Positions 34,625-43,218 of a stretch of 64,000 nt of DNA are shown here, one piece after another. Both the position numbers and the translations under genes were made by a program. Numbering within the stretch: position 1 is the stretch's first letter; each line of letters begins with the position of its first letter. This DNA is from Bacteroidota bacterium (lineage in GTDB: Bacteria > Bacteroidota > Bacteroidia > Cytophagales > Cyclobacteriaceae). The stretch is from contig JAEZGH010000089.1 in NCBI GenBank assembly GCA_023417065.1, positions 124,001-188,000 on the forward strand, in the 5' to 3' direction. The notes beneath the pieces are model-generated. The model worked only from the letters and a program-made list of their open reading frames with translations, was not told where the DNA came from and ran no database searches.

Positions 34625-35836
34625 ATGAGCTCTGTTATAATAAAGACCGCAAACCGGATTAACAACGTTGAAGAGTACTACTTCAGCCGCAAACTCGCTG
34701 AGGTAAGAAGTCTTGACAGCCCTGAACTTCGTGTGATAAATCTGGGGATTGGCAGCCCTGATATGGCTCCATCGAATAGTGCCATCGACGCGCTGATTGC
34801 AGCTGCGCAGAATCCTGCAAATCACGGTTATCAGAGTTATAAAGGAATTCCACAGTTCCGGAAAGCCATTGCCGGATTCTATCAAAGAACCTACAATGTC
34901 AATCTCGATCCTGAAACGATGATTCTTCCGCTCATGGGATCCAAGGAGGGAATCATGCACATAGCAATGGCCTTCGTGAACGAAGGCGAAGAGGTGCTCT
35001 TCCCCGATCCGGGATATCCTACTTATGCGGCGGTAGCAAATCTGGTCGGCGCGAAGTCGCGGCCATATGCTCTTCGCGAAGAAAGCAACTGGGGAGTGGA
35101 TATCGAGGCATTGCGAAAGTCAGACCTAAGCCGCGTGAAGCTTATGTGGGTCAACTTCCCACATATGCCTACAGGTCGCGTGGCAAACCTTGAGGAAATG
35201 CAGGAACTCGTTGACCTGGCGCGTGCCAACAACTTCCTGATCGTAAATGACAATCCGTACAGCCTCATCCTTAACGACAAGCCTTTAAGTATACTTGCCG
35301 CGAAAGGTGCTGAAGATGTTGCGCTGGAACTCAACTCACTGAGCAAGTCGCATAACATGGCAGGATGGCGCCTGGGATGGGTGGCAGGAAAGAAAGATTT
35401 TATTGACGCCGTGTTGAAAGTGAAGAGCAACATGGATTCAGGTATGTTTCTCGGCCTTCAGCACGCAGCGGCAGAGGCATTGCAGAGCGGTGCAGACTGG
35501 TTCACGTCATTGAACAACGCCTATCGTGAACGCAAGGTGGAGGCGGTAAGACTACTTAAATTGCTTGGATGTACAGTTTCCGATGAACAGTCAGGATTGT
35601 TCGTATGGGCGAAGGCACCGGATCATATCGAAAGTATTGAGGCCTGGATTGATGAGATCCTGTATGGTACAAAGGTGTTCATCACGCCAGGATTTATATT
35701 CGGAAATGCCGGAAGGCGATACATCAGGATTTCGCTCTGTGCGACGAAAGAACTTTTGAATGAGTCTCACCAGCGGATCGAAAAATTCCTCAGGGAGAAG
35801 GAGAGCAAACAAACTACTGCAAAAACCAATTCATGA
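34625..35836 (+). CDS. Class I/II PLP aminotransferase, probably aromatic
   Basis: A 403-residue fold-type I aminotransferase. The PLP lysine lies in SLSKSHNMAGWRLGW, the aspartate/asparagine pair in NDNPYS, and the phosphate-binding arginine in the GWRLGW context. I take the ATG at 34625; an upstream TTG at 34619 is less likely. Position between prephenate dehydratase and prephenate dehydrogenase suggests it transaminates phenylpyruvate and 4-hydroxyphenylpyruvate (or prephenate). It overlaps the next gene by 4 bases. Confidence 0.92.
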   Translation: MSSVIIKTANRINNVEEYYFSRKLAEVRSLDSPELRVINLGIGSPDMAPSNSAIDALIAAAQNPANHGYQSYKGIPQFRKAIAGFYQRTYNVNLDPETMILPLMGSKEGIMHIAMAFVNEGEEVLFPDPGYPTYAAVANLVGAKSRPYALREESNWGVDIEALRKSDLSRVKLMWVNFPHMPTGRVANLEEMQELVDLARANNFLIVNDNPYSLILNDKPLSILAAKGAEDVALELNSLSKSHNMAGWRLGWVAGKKDFIDAVLKVKSNMDSGMFLGLQHAAAEALQSGADWFTSLNNAYRERKVEAVRLLKLLGCTVSDEQSGLFVWAKAPDHIESIEAWIDEILYGTKVFITPGFIFGNAGRRYIRISLCATKELLNESHQRIEKFLREKESKQTTAKTNS

Positions 35837-36738
35837 AAACGGTCATTGTCGGTGTCGGATTAATCGGAGGGTGTATGGCGATAGACCTGCGCAATGCCGG
35901 ATTAGCTACCGAGGTAACGGGAGTTGATCAGAATGACGCTAATGCGCAGAGAGCAGTGGAGCTTGGTCTGGTAGACAGGTCGGCATCGCTCGACAAAGCA
36001 TTGGAGGATGCCGAGTTGGTAATACTGGCGATTCCCGTGAATGCGTTAGCTGCACTTCTACCGCGCATTCTGGACGGAATTAACGACAGGGCTACTGTAA
36101 TCGACGCCGGTTCGACCAAGGCGTCTATTTGCCGCGCTGTGGCGAGTCATGCCAGACGTGAATGTTTCGTCGCTGCCCACCCGATTGCAGGAACGGAAAA
36201 CTCCGGACCCGATGCGGCGTTCAGTGGTTTGTTCCGCGACAAGACCAATATCATTTGTGAAAAGGAGAAGTCGTCGCCGGTAGCACTTGCAGTAGCCGAG
36301 AAGGTGTTTGATGCGCTTGGTATGTCGACCATTTTCATGGATGCCGAGGAGCACGACAAGCACGTTGCCTATGTTTCTCACCTTTCGCACGTGAGTTCAT
36401 TTCTTCTGGGAAAGACCGTGCTCGATATCGAAAAGGATGAGAAAAACATCTTTGCACTTGCGGGCAGTGGTTTTGCGTCGACCGTACGTCTGGCGAAAAG
36501 TTCTCCTGACATGTGGGGGCCGATCTTCGAGCAAAATCTCGAGTATCTGAGCCAGGCGCTGCAGGAATACATCATGCATCTGCAGAAGTTTCACTATCAC
36601 CTCTTGAAACGAGATACTACAGAGCTGAACAAAATTATGTCGGGAGCGAATGAAATCCGGCGTGTGCTCGAGGGTATCGAGCTGAAACAGCGCAACGGCC
36701 GCAAGGCCTCAACTGAAATTAAGCAAACAAATCTTTAA
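35833..36738 (+). CDS. tyrA: Prephenate dehydrogenase
   Basis: A 301-residue NAD-dependent prephenate dehydrogenase giving 4-hydroxyphenylpyruvate for tyrosine. The Rossmann motif GVGLIGG is at 7-13, the substrate-binding HPIAGTENSGP at about 116-126, and HDKHVAYVSHLSHVSSFLL supplies the catalytic histidine region. No ACT domain follows, unlike some TyrA proteins. Translation is coupled to the aminotransferase through an ATGA overlap. Confidence 0.95.
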   Translation: MKTVIVGVGLIGGCMAIDLRNAGLATEVTGVDQNDANAQRAVELGLVDRSASLDKALEDAELVILAIPVNALAALLPRILDGINDRATVIDAGSTKASICRAVASHARRECFVAAHPIAGTENSGPDAAFSGLFRDKTNIICEKEKSSPVALAVAEKVFDALGMSTIFMDAEEHDKHVAYVSHLSHVSSFLLGKTVLDIEKDEKNIFALAGSGFASTVRLAKSSPDMWGPIFEQNLEYLSQALQEYIMHLQKFHYHLLKRDTTELNKIMSGANEIRRVLEGIELKQRNGRKASTEIKQTNL

Positions 36739-36758
36739 ACGAATAAGTAAACACGACT

Positions 36759-37862
36759 ATGAAAAAGACACTGCATCTTCAACCTATGTCAAGCTGGTTC
36801 CCTGCCGAGAACAAGCCGATCATCATCAGTGGTCCCTGCAGCGCTGAAACTGAAGAACAAACCATCATGACTGCCAAGCAGCTCGCGGCAACGGGTAAAG
36901 TACACGCCCTCCGGGCAGGGATCTGGAAACCGCGTACGCGCCCGGGGCAATACGAAGGATCAGGAGTGGAAGGCCTCAAATGGCTGGTACAGGCGAAGAA
37001 GGAGACAGGACTTCCCATTACAACCGAAGTTGCGAATGCCGCTCACGTTGATGCGTGTCTCAAAGCTGGTGTCGACATCCTTTGGATCGGTGCACGTACT
37101 ACCGTAAACCCTTTCTCAGTGCAGGAAGTTGCCGACGCGCTTAAAGGTGTGGATATACCGGTAATGGTTAAGAATCCGATCAACCCGGACCTTGAGCTTT
37201 GGATTGGTGCGTTGGAGCGCCTGAACAAAGCCGGAATTACTAAACTGGCAGCCATCCACCGTGGGTTCTCATCATTTGAAAAGGGGCCTTTCCGCAATGC
37301 ACCGATGTGGGATATGGCTATCGAACTGAAAACAAGAATTCCTGAACTGGATATCATTTGCGACCCGTCGCACATTGCCGGAAACCGCGAGCTTATTTCC
37401 CTGATTTCGCAAAAGGCTCTTGACCTCGACATGGTAGGTGTTATGATTGAAAGCCATATCAATCCAGATGCGGCATGGAGTGATGCGAAACAGCAGGTGA
37501 CACCTTCAGCTCTCGCTAAAATCGTGGACGGACTTGTCGTACGTACGGTTTCCAGCGACAGCAAGACATTCAAGGACACGTTGAGTATTCTTCGCGAACA
37601 AATTGACCAGCTTGACGACGAGATTATGCAGAAGCTCGCCGCGCGGATGAAGATCTCTGAGAAGATCGGCCAATACAAAAAGGAAAACAACGTCACTATC
37701 CTTCAGGTTACACGTTGGGAAGAAATTATCCAGACCCGTGTAGCGCTGGGCAAGGCGATGGGAATGAGCGCAGAGTTTACAACAGACCTGCTGAAACTCA
37801 TCCACGAAGAATCTATTCAGATCCAGACGAAGGTGATGAACAAAGTTGAGGAACGCGTTTAA
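36759..37862 (+). CDS. Bifunctional DAHP synthase / chorismate mutase
   Basis: A 367-residue fusion. The N-terminal 265 residues are a type I-beta (KDO8PS-like) 3-deoxy-7-phosphoheptulonate synthase: SGPCSAET (25-32), AGIWKPRTRPGQYEGSG (54-70), DPSHIAGNR. The C-terminal 90 residues form an AroQ-type chorismate mutase with LREQIDQLDDEIMQKLAARM and KIGQYKKEN. It thus supplies both the first shikimate step and the branch-point step. Chorismate mutase fused to DAHP synthase usually lets prephenate or aromatic products inhibit the first enzyme. Last gene of the attenuated operon. Confidence 0.94.
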   Translation: MKKTLHLQPMSSWFPAENKPIIISGPCSAETEEQTIMTAKQLAATGKVHALRAGIWKPRTRPGQYEGSGVEGLKWLVQAKKETGLPITTEVANAAHVDACLKAGVDILWIGARTTVNPFSVQEVADALKGVDIPVMVKNPINPDLELWIGALERLNKAGITKLAAIHRGFSSFEKGPFRNAPMWDMAIELKTRIPELDIICDPSHIAGNRELISLISQKALDLDMVGVMIESHINPDAAWSDAKQQVTPSALAKIVDGLVVRTVSSDSKTFKDTLSILREQIDQLDDEIMQKLAARMKISEKIGQYKKENNVTILQVTRWEEIIQTRVALGKAMGMSAEFTTDLLKLIHEESIQIQTKVMNKVEERV

Positions 37863-37888
37863 AAAATAATCTGCGTTTAAAGGTTTGG

Positions 37889-37920
37889 AAAGCCCGGTGA
37901 TATCATCGGGCTTTTTTTTT
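37889..37920 (+). terminator. Intrinsic terminator of the phe-tyr operon
   Basis: An 11-bp stem with one G-T pair (AAGCCCGGTGA / TCATCGGGCTT), a very small loop and a tail of nine or more T, 27 bases past the last stop codon. Confidence 0.88.
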
Positions 37921-38053
37921 GGCCATTTTCAACGGATTTTTTTTTTCGGAAAATTGAAACTCCTTTTTTTTCCTACATTAAGTTTCCGGGCGGAACAATT
38001 ATCATTCCGCCGTACGGCTATTTCTCGTATTTTGAGCCGAAATTTTTGTCTTT

Positions 38054-41000
38054 ATGATCCGAACCTTGTTGTTGGCTATTGCCGTATTTAGCTCAATTTC
38101 CGCGTTTTCTCAAAAAATCCCACTAATTCGATCAGGTGATGTGATAGATCAGGGGATCGCTGCCTACGATTCAGGAAACTACGAAGATGCGATCAAAACG
38201 TTCCTCAAAGTCTCTCCCCGCGACACCAACTACGTATTCATGCTGGCCGAGCTTGCGCTCGCATACAATGGCGCCCAGGAATATGAAAAAACCATCGAAG
38301 TGTGCGATGAAGGTCTAAAGCAACCTTCACCCTACAGGGCGATGCTCATGAAGACGAAAGCAATTGCGCTCGACAAGAAGGGAGACTACGCCAAGTCAGT
38401 TGAACTCTTTGAAAAAGCAATGGCAATGTTTCCCACAGACCAGAATCTTGTCTTCAACCTGGGGGTTACGCATTTCAACAATAAGGAATTTGAGAAGGCG
38501 AAGGATTGCTTTTTCCGATCGCTGTCGATCAATCCATATCACAGTGCAAGTCACCTCAACCTCGGCGCCATTTCCATCAAGGAAGGCAGGAAAACGCATG
38601 CACTTCTCTCGTACGGCTTATATCTGGCGATCAATAATGAAGACAACCCGAGCCTTGTATTGCTGAACAACTTTCTGGCCAATGAAGCCGAAGAAGAAGG
38701 CACGCTCACACCGGCGGGAAGCAACGCCTTTGACAAACTTGACCAGGTAATTCGCGCCAAACTTGCACTTGAAAAGAGCTTCAAAACAAAAGTGCCGGTA
38801 GACGCAGCAGTAGTGAAGCAGACGGAATTGTTCTTTCAACAGCTCGACATGTATGATAAGAACGTGAACGACCCGTGGGCCTGGTTTTACCTGCCCATAT
38901 ACAAAGCTTTTCGTGACAAGAACGCAGTCGAACCGTTCATATATCACCTTCTTTCCTCGTCGGCAAATGAAACGGTAAAGAAGTGGCATAAAAAGAATGA
39001 AAAAAAACTAAGTGGATTCTATGATCTCGCCAATACAGAAATCAGAAGCCAGCGAACCCGTCCAATAATTCCGGAATCCAGTGGCATTGATCGCGATTTA
39101 CCAGGCTGGTACAATGACAATTCAAAGCTCATTGCTTACGGTAGGGAGGATAGCGATGGAAAGGATATCGGCGAATGGACTTACTTCTACACGAATGGTG
39201 AAAAATCAGCAGAGGGCGTATACAAGAAGGGTGCAGTGAAGACTGGCGTATGGAAATACTATAACAGCAGCGGGATCTTAACGAGCGAAGAGAATCAGGA
39301 AACAGGCGAGATCACTACGTATTATGATACAGGTGAAAAATCACAGCACTACTTTATAACGAACGGTAAGACTCATGGTCTCGTGGAAATTTTCTACCCC
39401 TGCGGAAGCATCAAAGAAATGTTGACGTACAAAGATGGTCAGGTGCATGGCAAAGGCGAGGTGTTTTATTCCAGCGGACAGAAGAAAGTAGAGTACAACT
39501 ATGAAAATGGAAAACTTTCCGGTGAATACAAAACGTGGTACGAAGATGGAAAACTGAAAAGCATTTATGTGAATAAGGATCACAACGCGAACGGTCCGTA
39601 TATAGAATACTTCAACAATGGAAAGGTTTCCAAGTCGGGGAATTACCTCGATGATAAGCTTGATGGTGTCTGGAAATACTACTATTCCAATGGGCGTCTG
39701 AGTCGAACTGGATCTTACGAGAACGATCTTGGAGAGGGCGAATGGACATTTTACAATCAACGGGGTGAGCTTACAGAAAGGCGAAACCTGAAGGGCGGCA
39801 AATACCACGGTGAAGACAAGTTCTATGTGAACGGTAATCTCTTTTTTGTCAACACCTATGATGATGGAAAGCTTAAAAAGGTCGTGTATTACGACGAGGG
39901 GGGTAAGGTCACCAAAGAATTTGGAAGTCCGGATGGCAACTTTTCGCTCAAGGGATATTTTTCTACTGGCGAGTTAAGGTCGGAAGGCGAAGTGAAAGAT
40001 GGAGAACTTTCCGGCAAATGGAAATATTACTATCGCACCGGGCAATTGCTTAGCGAGTATATATACGAAAAAGGTCTGGCTCAGGGGCCATTCGTCAGCT
40101 ACCATCCGTCGGGAGCGGTGAAAGTGAAAGCCCATTACGTCGATAATCAGTTTCATGGCTTCTATCAGGAGTTCTTCGAACATGGTCCGGTGAAGTTTGA
40201 AGGGTGGTATCAGGATGGAAAGCGTCAACAGCAGTTTCTTGCGTATACCCCGACTGGTAAACTTGAATCGGACTATTACTATTTGGACGACAACCTGAAA
40301 GGTGCCACGTACGATTACTTCGATGGAAAAAATGACGTTTATGCCATCTACCACGACGGTCTGTTAACCCACCTGGAGAACTACAATTCAAGAGGGGAAA
40401 ATCTCACCCGGGCAGTCAAGGATGGAACATCGGTCGTGTATGAAGTCAGGTCAAACGGAAATACTTTGTCGGCGAAGTTCGATGTGAACTGCGGATTATA
40501 TAACGGTTCAGTTATGCGTTGGTACTCCGAAAACTCGCTGTTTTATTCCTACCCGATGGTTGGTGGAGAACGGCATGGCAGATATCAGTATTATGCCCCG
40601 GACGGGAAGTTGCAAGTGGAAGGCGACTATGTTAAAGGCAATAGAGAGGGAACCTGGAAGGGGTACGACGCAAGTGGAAAGCTCTCATACGTCGGCAACT
40701 ATCTCGAAGGGGATTCTGATTCCACGTGGACATGGTTCTATTCCAATGGAAAGCCGAGCACCATCATAAATTACCTAGACGATGAGCGCCATGGAATTAC
40801 GACGATGTTCGCCCCCGATGGTACGCCTGCAGTAGAGAAGCAATACGACAATGGTGATCTTATCGCATATCGTACAATGACTGCGTCGGGTAACTGGAGT
40901 GAATGGACAAAAACCAGCGGTGATGCCGTTATTCACGCATATTACCCCAATGGAAAAACTTCCGTCAGGGAGGAGTACAAGCAGGGGCGTATCGTGGGCA

Positions 41001-41287
41001 CGAAGGTCATCTACTATCCGGATGGCAAGATATATAGCGAGTTCACATCGGTGAACGGAGACTACCATGGTCCGTTTGCGGTCTATTATCCTAACGGAAA
41101 GCCGGAAATCAAGGGCAACTATCAATACGACGAATACGACGGCACGTTGAGCATCTATAATTCCGATGGTTCGCTGTCAAGAACAGAGGAATATTTTGAA
41201 GGGGGCAGGTCCGGCAAGGTTATCCTGTACCAGAAAGGCGCTAAAACAAAAGAGATAAATTTCTGGGGAGGGGTACCAAATGAGTAA
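38054..41287 (+). CDS. Exported TPR plus YwqK/MORN_2-repeat protein
   Basis: A 1077-residue exported protein. Signal peptide to about residue 20 (SAFSQ), tetratricopeptide repeats about 30-190, a helical linker to about 370, then about 29 tandem repeats of roughly 24 residues to the end. The repeat pattern is G-x-W-x-Y-Y-x-x-N-G-x-L-x-x-x-x-x-Y-x-x-G-x-x-x, as in GVWKYYYSNGRLSRTGSY, the MORN_2/YwqK-antitoxin type that forms a long beta-sheet. Repeats near residues 580-650 and 800-850 are more divergent. Such proteins are common in Bacteroidota envelopes; the function is unknown. It overlaps the transglutaminase gene behind it by 8 bases. Confidence 0.88.
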   Translation: MIRTLLLAIAVFSSISAFSQKIPLIRSGDVIDQGIAAYDSGNYEDAIKTFLKVSPRDTNYVFMLAELALAYNGAQEYEKTIEVCDEGLKQPSPYRAMLMKTKAIALDKKGDYAKSVELFEKAMAMFPTDQNLVFNLGVTHFNNKEFEKAKDCFFRSLSINPYHSASHLNLGAISIKEGRKTHALLSYGLYLAINNEDNPSLVLLNNFLANEAEEEGTLTPAGSNAFDKLDQVIRAKLALEKSFKTKVPVDAAVVKQTELFFQQLDMYDKNVNDPWAWFYLPIYKAFRDKNAVEPFIYHLLSSSANETVKKWHKKNEKKLSGFYDLANTEIRSQRTRPIIPESSGIDRDLPGWYNDNSKLIAYGREDSDGKDIGEWTYFYTNGEKSAEGVYKKGAVKTGVWKYYNSSGILTSEENQETGEITTYYDTGEKSQHYFITNGKTHGLVEIFYPCGSIKEMLTYKDGQVHGKGEVFYSSGQKKVEYNYENGKLSGEYKTWYEDGKLKSIYVNKDHNANGPYIEYFNNGKVSKSGNYLDDKLDGVWKYYYSNGRLSRTGSYENDLGEGEWTFYNQRGELTERRNLKGGKYHGEDKFYVNGNLFFVNTYDDGKLKKVVYYDEGGKVTKEFGSPDGNFSLKGYFSTGELRSEGEVKDGELSGKWKYYYRTGQLLSEYIYEKGLAQGPFVSYHPSGAVKVKAHYVDNQFHGFYQEFFEHGPVKFEGWYQDGKRQQQFLAYTPTGKLESDYYYLDDNLKGATYDYFDGKNDVYAIYHDGLLTHLENYNSRGENLTRAVKDGTSVVYEVRSNGNTLSAKFDVNCGLYNGSVMRWYSENSLFYSYPMVGGERHGRYQYYAPDGKLQVEGDYVKGNREGTWKGYDASGKLSYVGNYLEGDSDSTWTWFYSNGKPSTIINYLDDERHGITTMFAPDGTPAVEKQYDNGDLIAYRTMTASGNWSEWTKTSGDAVIHAYYPNGKTSVREEYKQGRIVGTKVIYYPDGKIYSEFTSVNGDYHGPFAVYYPNGKPEIKGNYQYDEYDGTLSIYNSDGSLSRTEEYFEGGRSGKVILYQKGAKTKEINFWGGVPNE

Positions 41288-43208
41288 ACGAACGATTCTT
41301 ACACTGGTTGCCGTCGCGAGCTGGCTGATGTGCCTGGGACAGAAGGAGGATTTGTACACACTGTTTAAGTCAAAGTATCCGGAGGAACTGGCCATCTATG
41401 TGCACCGGGGCGAAGTGCTGAACATTGTTCCGGAAGGAGATTCACTACGACTGTTTTCCGATGTATTTGAAGAAATGGTTCACCTGAAGGAGCAGAATGA
41501 AGTTTTTGCGAATAAACGGGTGTATGGATCACACTTCAACCAGGTGGAAAATCTTCGCGCAAAAACTTTGCTTTGGGAGAAAAACCGCTACAAGGAGATA
41601 GTAGTTTCTGAATTCAAAAAGAACACCGATCGCGCTCAGGGCATCTTTTATGACGACTCGTACTACTATTCGTTCAATTTCCCTTCGGTCGGCCTGCGTA
41701 ACAGGACACAACTTGAATACCGCGAGCAACTAAGGGATCCGAAGTTTCTGACAGGCTTTATTTTCAGTAACTACTTGCCTCAGGCGAAAGTCACCTTCAC
41801 GATAAAGACTACGAAGAATGTCGACTTATATTTTGAAGTGATCAATGATCCTGATAGCAAGATTAAGTTCAGCAAAACGGAAAAGGGTAATGCCGTAACG
41901 TACGAATGGGTAGGTCTGGGCATGCCGTCGCTTAAAACCGAAGAACGCGGCCCGTCGCTGAGATACACCGCGCCGACGCTGATCTGTTATGTGAAATCGT
42001 TCCAGACGAAAAACGGCAGGAAGAATGTTCTGTCCGGGTTGGATGATCTCTATTCCTGGTATTATTCGTTTATCGAGGACCTGGACAAAGACGACTCCGA
42101 CGAATTGAAGGGTATTGTCCGGGAACTTCAGGCCAAAAGCGAAACGGAAATTGATCTGGTGAAGAACGTATTCTACTGGGTGCAATCCAACGTTAGGTAC
42201 ATTGCCTTCGAACAGGGGATGCGTGGCCTCATACCGCATCCAGGTTCCTATGTGTGCGAGAAGCGCTATGGCGATTGCAAAGATATGGCCAACCTGATTG
42301 TTACAATGTTGCGGATGGGTGGTGTAAAGGCATATCATACATGGGTAGGCACACGTGATCTTCCATACCGGTATACGAAGGTTCCTACGCCGCTAACAGA
42401 CAATCACATGATTGCAACCTACATTTCTCATGATGGCACCTATTATTATCTGGATGCGACCGGGGAACACACTCCGTTCGGGCTGCCTTCGTCGATGATT
42501 CAGGGAAAAGAGGTGCTGATTTCAAAATCGCCAACGTCATACGAGGTGAAGGAAGTGCCCGTGATCCCCATGGAGGTAAGTTTCATGACGGACTCAATGC
42601 ACCTTCAGATCAATGATAACACCCTTAAAGGAACAGGTGTCAGCACGCTCAATGGTTTCGCCAAAGTTTTTGGAGCTTATGAACTGGATCGCGCTGAAAC
42701 AGACCTTATCAAAAAATACGTGACCAAATTGCTGGGAAAAGGAAGCAACAAGTTTTATCTCGACAACTACGCTGTGAGCCACCTTGCTGATCGCGACACG
42801 CCGACGCAAATTGATTATCAGTTCCGGATCAGTGACTACTATCAGAAAGTGGGGGATGAGATCTTCGTCAATCTGAACCTCAACAAAGACTACTACAATG
42901 CCTTCATCAATACCAATCTCCGAAAAACGCCCTATGAAAATGAATATCCCTATATACGGTTCGAACACATCTCAATGAAGGTTCCCGAGGGATATGAAGT
43001 GGAGTATCTTCCGGAAAATTTTTCAGCTTCAGATAAGCTTTTTGGTTGTGAGATTAAGTATGCTGTGGATGGCGACACCATACTTTACCGAAAGAAATTT
43101 TACCTCAATTATCTTCTTCTCGATGTTTCCGATTTCGGTAAGTGGAATGACACTGTGAAGAAGTTCAGCGAGGCGTATAAAGAATCAGTTATCCTAAAGA
43201 AGAAATAA
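41280..43208 (+). CDS. DUF3857 / transglutaminase-like exported protein (catalytic triad intact)
   Basis: A 642-residue protein with signal peptide (to about residue 20, ASWLMCLGQ), an N-terminal beta-sandwich DUF3857 domain (about 45-240), a transglutaminase-like domain (about 270-410) and a C-terminal beta domain. The papain-like triad is visible: Cys333 in YGDCKDMANL, His376 in DNHMIATY and Asp392 in YYLDATGEH. It would act on proteins or peptides in the periplasm or outer membrane as a protease or acyl transferase. It is translationally coupled to the repeat protein and 10 bases ahead of a paralogue. Confidence 0.9.
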   Translation: MSKRTILTLVAVASWLMCLGQKEDLYTLFKSKYPEELAIYVHRGEVLNIVPEGDSLRLFSDVFEEMVHLKEQNEVFANKRVYGSHFNQVENLRAKTLLWEKNRYKEIVVSEFKKNTDRAQGIFYDDSYYYSFNFPSVGLRNRTQLEYREQLRDPKFLTGFIFSNYLPQAKVTFTIKTTKNVDLYFEVINDPDSKIKFSKTEKGNAVTYEWVGLGMPSLKTEERGPSLRYTAPTLICYVKSFQTKNGRKNVLSGLDDLYSWYYSFIEDLDKDDSDELKGIVRELQAKSETEIDLVKNVFYWVQSNVRYIAFEQGMRGLIPHPGSYVCEKRYGDCKDMANLIVTMLRMGGVKAYHTWVGTRDLPYRYTKVPTPLTDNHMIATYISHDGTYYYLDATGEHTPFGLPSSMIQGKEVLISKSPTSYEVKEVPVIPMEVSFMTDSMHLQINDNTLKGTGVSTLNGFAKVFGAYELDRAETDLIKKYVTKLLGKGSNKFYLDNYAVSHLADRDTPTQIDYQFRISDYYQKVGDEIFVNLNLNKDYYNAFINTNLRKTPYENEYPYIRFEHISMKVPEGYEVEYLPENFSASDKLFGCEIKYAVDGDTILYRKKFYLNYLLLDVSDFGKWNDTVKKFSEAYKESVILKKK

Positions 43209-43218
43209 CAACGTTGAT

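Noticed and set aside
39170..41280. Possible DNA tandem repeat or CRISPR-like array
   Set aside because: The periodicity (about 72 bases) is at protein level, from MORN_2/YwqK repeats; the DNA units are too diverged and lie in a single coding frame.
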